Assembly: GCF_003385395.1 (NCBI RefSeq)
Contig: NZ_QNUG01000006.1
Span: 1-64,000 of the forward strand
Direction of reading: 5' to 3'
Length of the DNA: 64,000 nucleotides
Source of the DNA: Epilithonimonas hispanica
GTDB taxonomy: Bacteria > Bacteroidota > Bacteroidia > Flavobacteriales > Weeksellaceae
Shown here: positions 61,583-64,000 of the stretch, in pieces
How the letters are laid out: each line of letters starts with the position of its first letter
Numbering within the stretch: position 1 is the first letter of the stretch
Program-made: the position numbers and the translations under genes
Notes under the pieces: generated by a model
Seen by the model: only the letters and a program-made list of their open reading frames with translations
Databases searched by the model: none
Told to the model about the DNA's origin: nothing

Positions 61583-61694
61583 TTGAACTTTTAATATTTA
61601 TTTAACAGAAAGTTTAAATATAAATATTTATTTTGGTCTAAATATTGTCACTAAAAGAATTTTATAGTTACGAAAAATGAAAACAGAGTATATA

Positions 61695-63329
61695 ATGAAT
61701 TTATCAAAAAAGATTGCTGTAACAGCAGCAGTAGGGTTTTTTACAAGTTTTAGTTTTGCACAATCTGTACAAGACGGTATTAATTTTGTAGATAGCCAAA
61801 AATATGCGAAAGCAAAACAAAATTTCACTGACCTTATTAATCAAGATCCTAAAGATGCTAACAATTATTTCTACTTAGGTAATACATTCTTAACTCAATT
61901 TGATCCAAATTTTGATTCCGCACAAGAAAGCTTCAACAAAGGACTTGCTGCAGATCCTAAAAGTTATTTGAATAAACTCGGCTTAGCTTCTGTAAAATTA
62001 GGAAAGGGAGATAAGTCTGCAGTTGCAGAAATCCAGCAGATTGTAAAAGACTCTAGAGAAAAAGATGCAGAAGTTCTTTTCCGTGCTGGTGAAGCTTTGA
62101 CGTTGTTTGAAAAAAATAGTTCTCCAGATTTAGCAATTACATTTTTGAACAAAGCAATTGAAAAAGCAGAGAAAAAAGGTGTCCCTGCTAACTATTATTA
62201 TTCTCTTGGAGATGCTTATAGAATCAAGAAAGATCCAGGAAATGCAATGACAGCTTATGATAAAGCAGAGGCTGTTGCAAAAAATAAAGCTTCTGTTTAC
62301 ACAAGAAAAGGAACACTTTGGATTGCTGCTCAACAATGGCAACAAGCCAAAACTAATATTGATAAAGCAATAGCTGTAGATCCAACTTATGCACCAGCTT
62401 ACAAAGCTTTGGCAGGATTTAATATCAAATATCAGAAGAATGCAGAAGCAACTCAGAATTTGATTAATTATACCAAATATGCCGATGAGGATCCATATAC
62501 ACAATTAGAAATTGCTAAACTTTATTTTACAAATGAAGATTATGCTAATGCAAAAAAGACATTAGATGCAGTTTTTGATAAAGTAGATGATGTAATCAAA
62601 TATAGATTGCGTGCTTATATCCAGTATGGAGATGGAGATTATGTAGGAGCTCAACAAAACATTGAGACATTTTTATCAAAAGCAGAAAAAAGTAGAATCC
62701 AACCATCTGATGATGGTTTACAAGGTTTAATTGCTGCAGGATTGGCGAAAGATGAAAAAGATGCTGCTAAAAAAGCACAGTTGGAGGCACTTTCTCAACA
62801 AAAAATTGCTGTTGCAAAAGCTGCAAAAGACGAAACATTAAAATGGGACGAGGAACTAGCAAAAGTAAAAGGAGGAATCAATTCAGCTTCTGTAGATCAA
62901 GGTCCTACTTCACCAGCAATAGAAGCTCTTAAGAAAAAGATTGTAGAAAATCCTAGTGATACAGATTCACTTTACAAATTAGCTACAGAGTATCAGAACG
63001 TTCAAAACTGGGATGGAGCTATTTTAACTTGGAGCAAAATGTCATCTGCTCTTCCAGATTGGGCTCCTGCTTATTACAGTCAAGGTTATGCTTATCAACA
63101 AGCCAAAAACAATGATATGGCTAAAGCTTCTTATGAGAAATTTATTTCTCTTGTAAAACCAGCAGAGATCGAAGCTAGTAAACCAAGTTTGGGTTATGCA
63201 TATTTCTTTGTTGCATTTATGGAAAAAGATACAAATCCTGAAAAGGCTAAACAAGATGTCGCAAAATCTTTGGAGTATGACCCAACATACCAAGATGCTA
63301 TTAATCTTCAAAATACATTGAATAAATAA
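61695..63329 (+). CDS. Secreted tetratricopeptide-repeat protein
   Basis: This 544-aa protein has a signal peptide (ATAVGFFTSFSFAQ-like) and about ten TPR-type helix pairs across its length (DPKDANNYFYLGNTFL, DPTYAPAYKALAGFN, ALPDWAPAYYSQGYAYQ, DPTYQDAINLQ). I prefer ATG 61695 to 61677 because it fits the signal peptide. TPRs hold protein complexes in the periplasm; its neighbours are the Ton operon and PstS-like protein. Confidence 0.85.
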   Translation: MNLSKKIAVTAAVGFFTSFSFAQSVQDGINFVDSQKYAKAKQNFTDLINQDPKDANNYFYLGNTFLTQFDPNFDSAQESFNKGLAADPKSYLNKLGLASVKLGKGDKSAVAEIQQIVKDSREKDAEVLFRAGEALTLFEKNSSPDLAITFLNKAIEKAEKKGVPANYYYSLGDAYRIKKDPGNAMTAYDKAEAVAKNKASVYTRKGTLWIAAQQWQQAKTNIDKAIAVDPTYAPAYKALAGFNIKYQKNAEATQNLINYTKYADEDPYTQLEIAKLYFTNEDYANAKKTLDAVFDKVDDVIKYRLRAYIQYGDGDYVGAQQNIETFLSKAEKSRIQPSDDGLQGLIAAGLAKDEKDAAKKAQLEALSQQKIAVAKAAKDETLKWDEELAKVKGGINSASVDQGPTSPAIEALKKKIVENPSDTDSLYKLATEYQNVQNWDGAILTWSKMSSALPDWAPAYYSQGYAYQQAKNNDMAKASYEKFISLVKPAEIEASKPSLGYAYFFVAFMEKDTNPEKAKQDVAKSLEYDPTYQDAINLQNTLNK

Positions 63330-63348
63330 TTTAGGTTATTAAATTATA

Positions 63349-63381
63349 AAAACTTCCCAACCTACAAAGTTGGGAAGTTTT
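63349..63381 (+). terminator. Rho-independent terminator
   Basis: 13-base arms (63349-63361, 63369-63381) with a 7-base loop and T-rich tail, after the TPR gene. Confidence 0.85.
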
Positions 63382-63414
63382 GTTTTTAGTAATTTTGTAT
63401 AAAATATTTTAATT

Positions 63415-64000
63415 ATGAAATGTGATTTTCTGGCAATAGGAGCGCACCCCGATGATGTTGAGTTAGGTTGTGGAGGGACAATTATAAAATTAATTTCTGA
63501 AGGTAAAACAGTTAGTGTTATTGATTTGACGGAAGGCGAATTAGGAACCAGAGGAACAGCAGAGACACGAGCTCAGGAAGCATCCGATGCCGCAAAAATC
63601 TTAGGTATTACTGCCAGAGAGAATCTTAAACTAAAAGATGGGTTTCTTAATAATTCTGAAGAATACCAGCTTAAAATAGTAGAGAAAATCCGAAAGTATA
63701 GACCAGAAATTGTTTTGGCAAATGCTATAGATGACCGCCATCCAGACCATGCAAAAGCTGCAAAACTAGTTTCTGATGCTTGTTTCTTATCTGGGCTTAA
63801 AAAGATAGAAACGTTTGATAATAACGAATCTCAGGAAGTTTGGAGACCTAAGCATATTTTTCATTATATCCAATGGAAAAATGTAGTCCCTGAGTTTGTG
63901 ATTGATATTACAGGGTTTATGGACCAAAAAATAGAAGCTTGTTTAGCTTATAAAACACAATTTTACAATCCAGAATCAAAAGAACCAATAACACCTATTG
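63415..64000 (+). CDS. bshB1: Bacillithiol biosynthesis deacetylase BshB1 (runs off window)
   Basis: A 195-codon partial open frame from ATG 63415 starts KCDFLAIGAHPDDVELGCGG, the PIG-L deacetylase zinc motif (HPDD), with TEGELGTRGTAETRAQEA and later RHPDHAKAAKLV. BshB1 removes the acetyl group from GlcNAc-malate in bacillithiol synthesis. The frame is open to the end of the window; the gene is incomplete only because of the window edge. Confidence 0.92.
   Translation, partial: MKCDFLAIGAHPDDVELGCGGTIIKLISEGKTVSVIDLTEGELGTRGTAETRAQEASDAAKILGITARENLKLKDGFLNNSEEYQLKIVEKIRKYRPEIVLANAIDDRHPDHAKAAKLVSDACFLSGLKKIETFDNNESQEVWRPKHIFHYIQWKNVVPEFVIDITGFMDQKIEACLAYKTQFYNPESKEPITPI

Noticed and set aside
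1-64000. tRNA or rRNA genes
   Set aside because: No cloverleaf-like T-loop (GGTTCRAATCC) in a suitable context or rRNA core sequence was noticed by eye; tRNAscan-SE would settle it.

Overview
The window looks like a chromosomal segment of a low-GC member of the Bacteroidota, family Weeksellaceae (Chryseobacterium/Epilithonimonas-like). Reasons: Bacteroidota-type promoters (TTTG, about 19 bp, then TAnnTTTG) precede many genes; Shine-Dalgarno sequences are poor; a complete exbB-exbD-exbD-tonB set serves a SusC/RagA-style TonB receptor; a bacillithiol deacetylase gene and DUF3667, DUF1232 and DUF177 genes are present; and several families of intergenic palindromic repeats occur. No tRNA, rRNA, intact insertion sequence or CRISPR array was seen.

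Bases 1-8200 are accessory DNA in decay. In order: the 3' half of a reverse transcriptase gene; an AbiEi-type antitoxin gene with an amber codon, its operator-like palindrome still intact and its toxin partner cut to 11 codons; fused remnants of gcvT and a cupin gene; an intact AraC regulator with two alpha/beta hydrolases, which share a duplicated promoter/operator, and a RidA-like lipoprotein; then an hsdM gene with one TGA codon and no hsdR or hsdS nearby. Bases 8230-10801 hold a thioredoxin-like protein and a tightly coupled three-gene cassette (56-aa protein, 213-aa unknown protein, NdpA-type nucleoid-associated protein).

Bases 10852-14549 look like a metal-uptake set: a small CxxCH membrane protein, a TonB receptor and a His-rich lipoprotein. 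From 14.7 kb on the content is mostly core: trigger factor, M23 peptidase, gpsA, DUF1232, NifU/Mrp Fe-S carriers, a dicarboxylate symporter, an LpxH-like phosphoesterase with a glycosyltransferase, BON/SH3 envelope proteins, pncB, rplM-rpsI, rpsB, accA, gltX. A seven-gene minus-strand operon (rocD plus six glycosyltransferases, about 35.5-43.0 kb) probably builds lipooligosaccharide or another surface glycan. Next come accC, accB, rpmF and DUF177, pdxA, ribE with an orphan sensor kinase and a tRNA methyltransferase, ftsE, rpmH, waaA, leuS, the Ton energising system, a PstS-like lipoprotein, a TPR protein and the start of bshB1.

The most distinctive signals are the eroded defence genes, the 8962-10801 cassette of unknown role, the twin operator before the two hydrolases, and a family of long hairpin repeats (four copies) in which two copies differ by compensatory changes in the stem.
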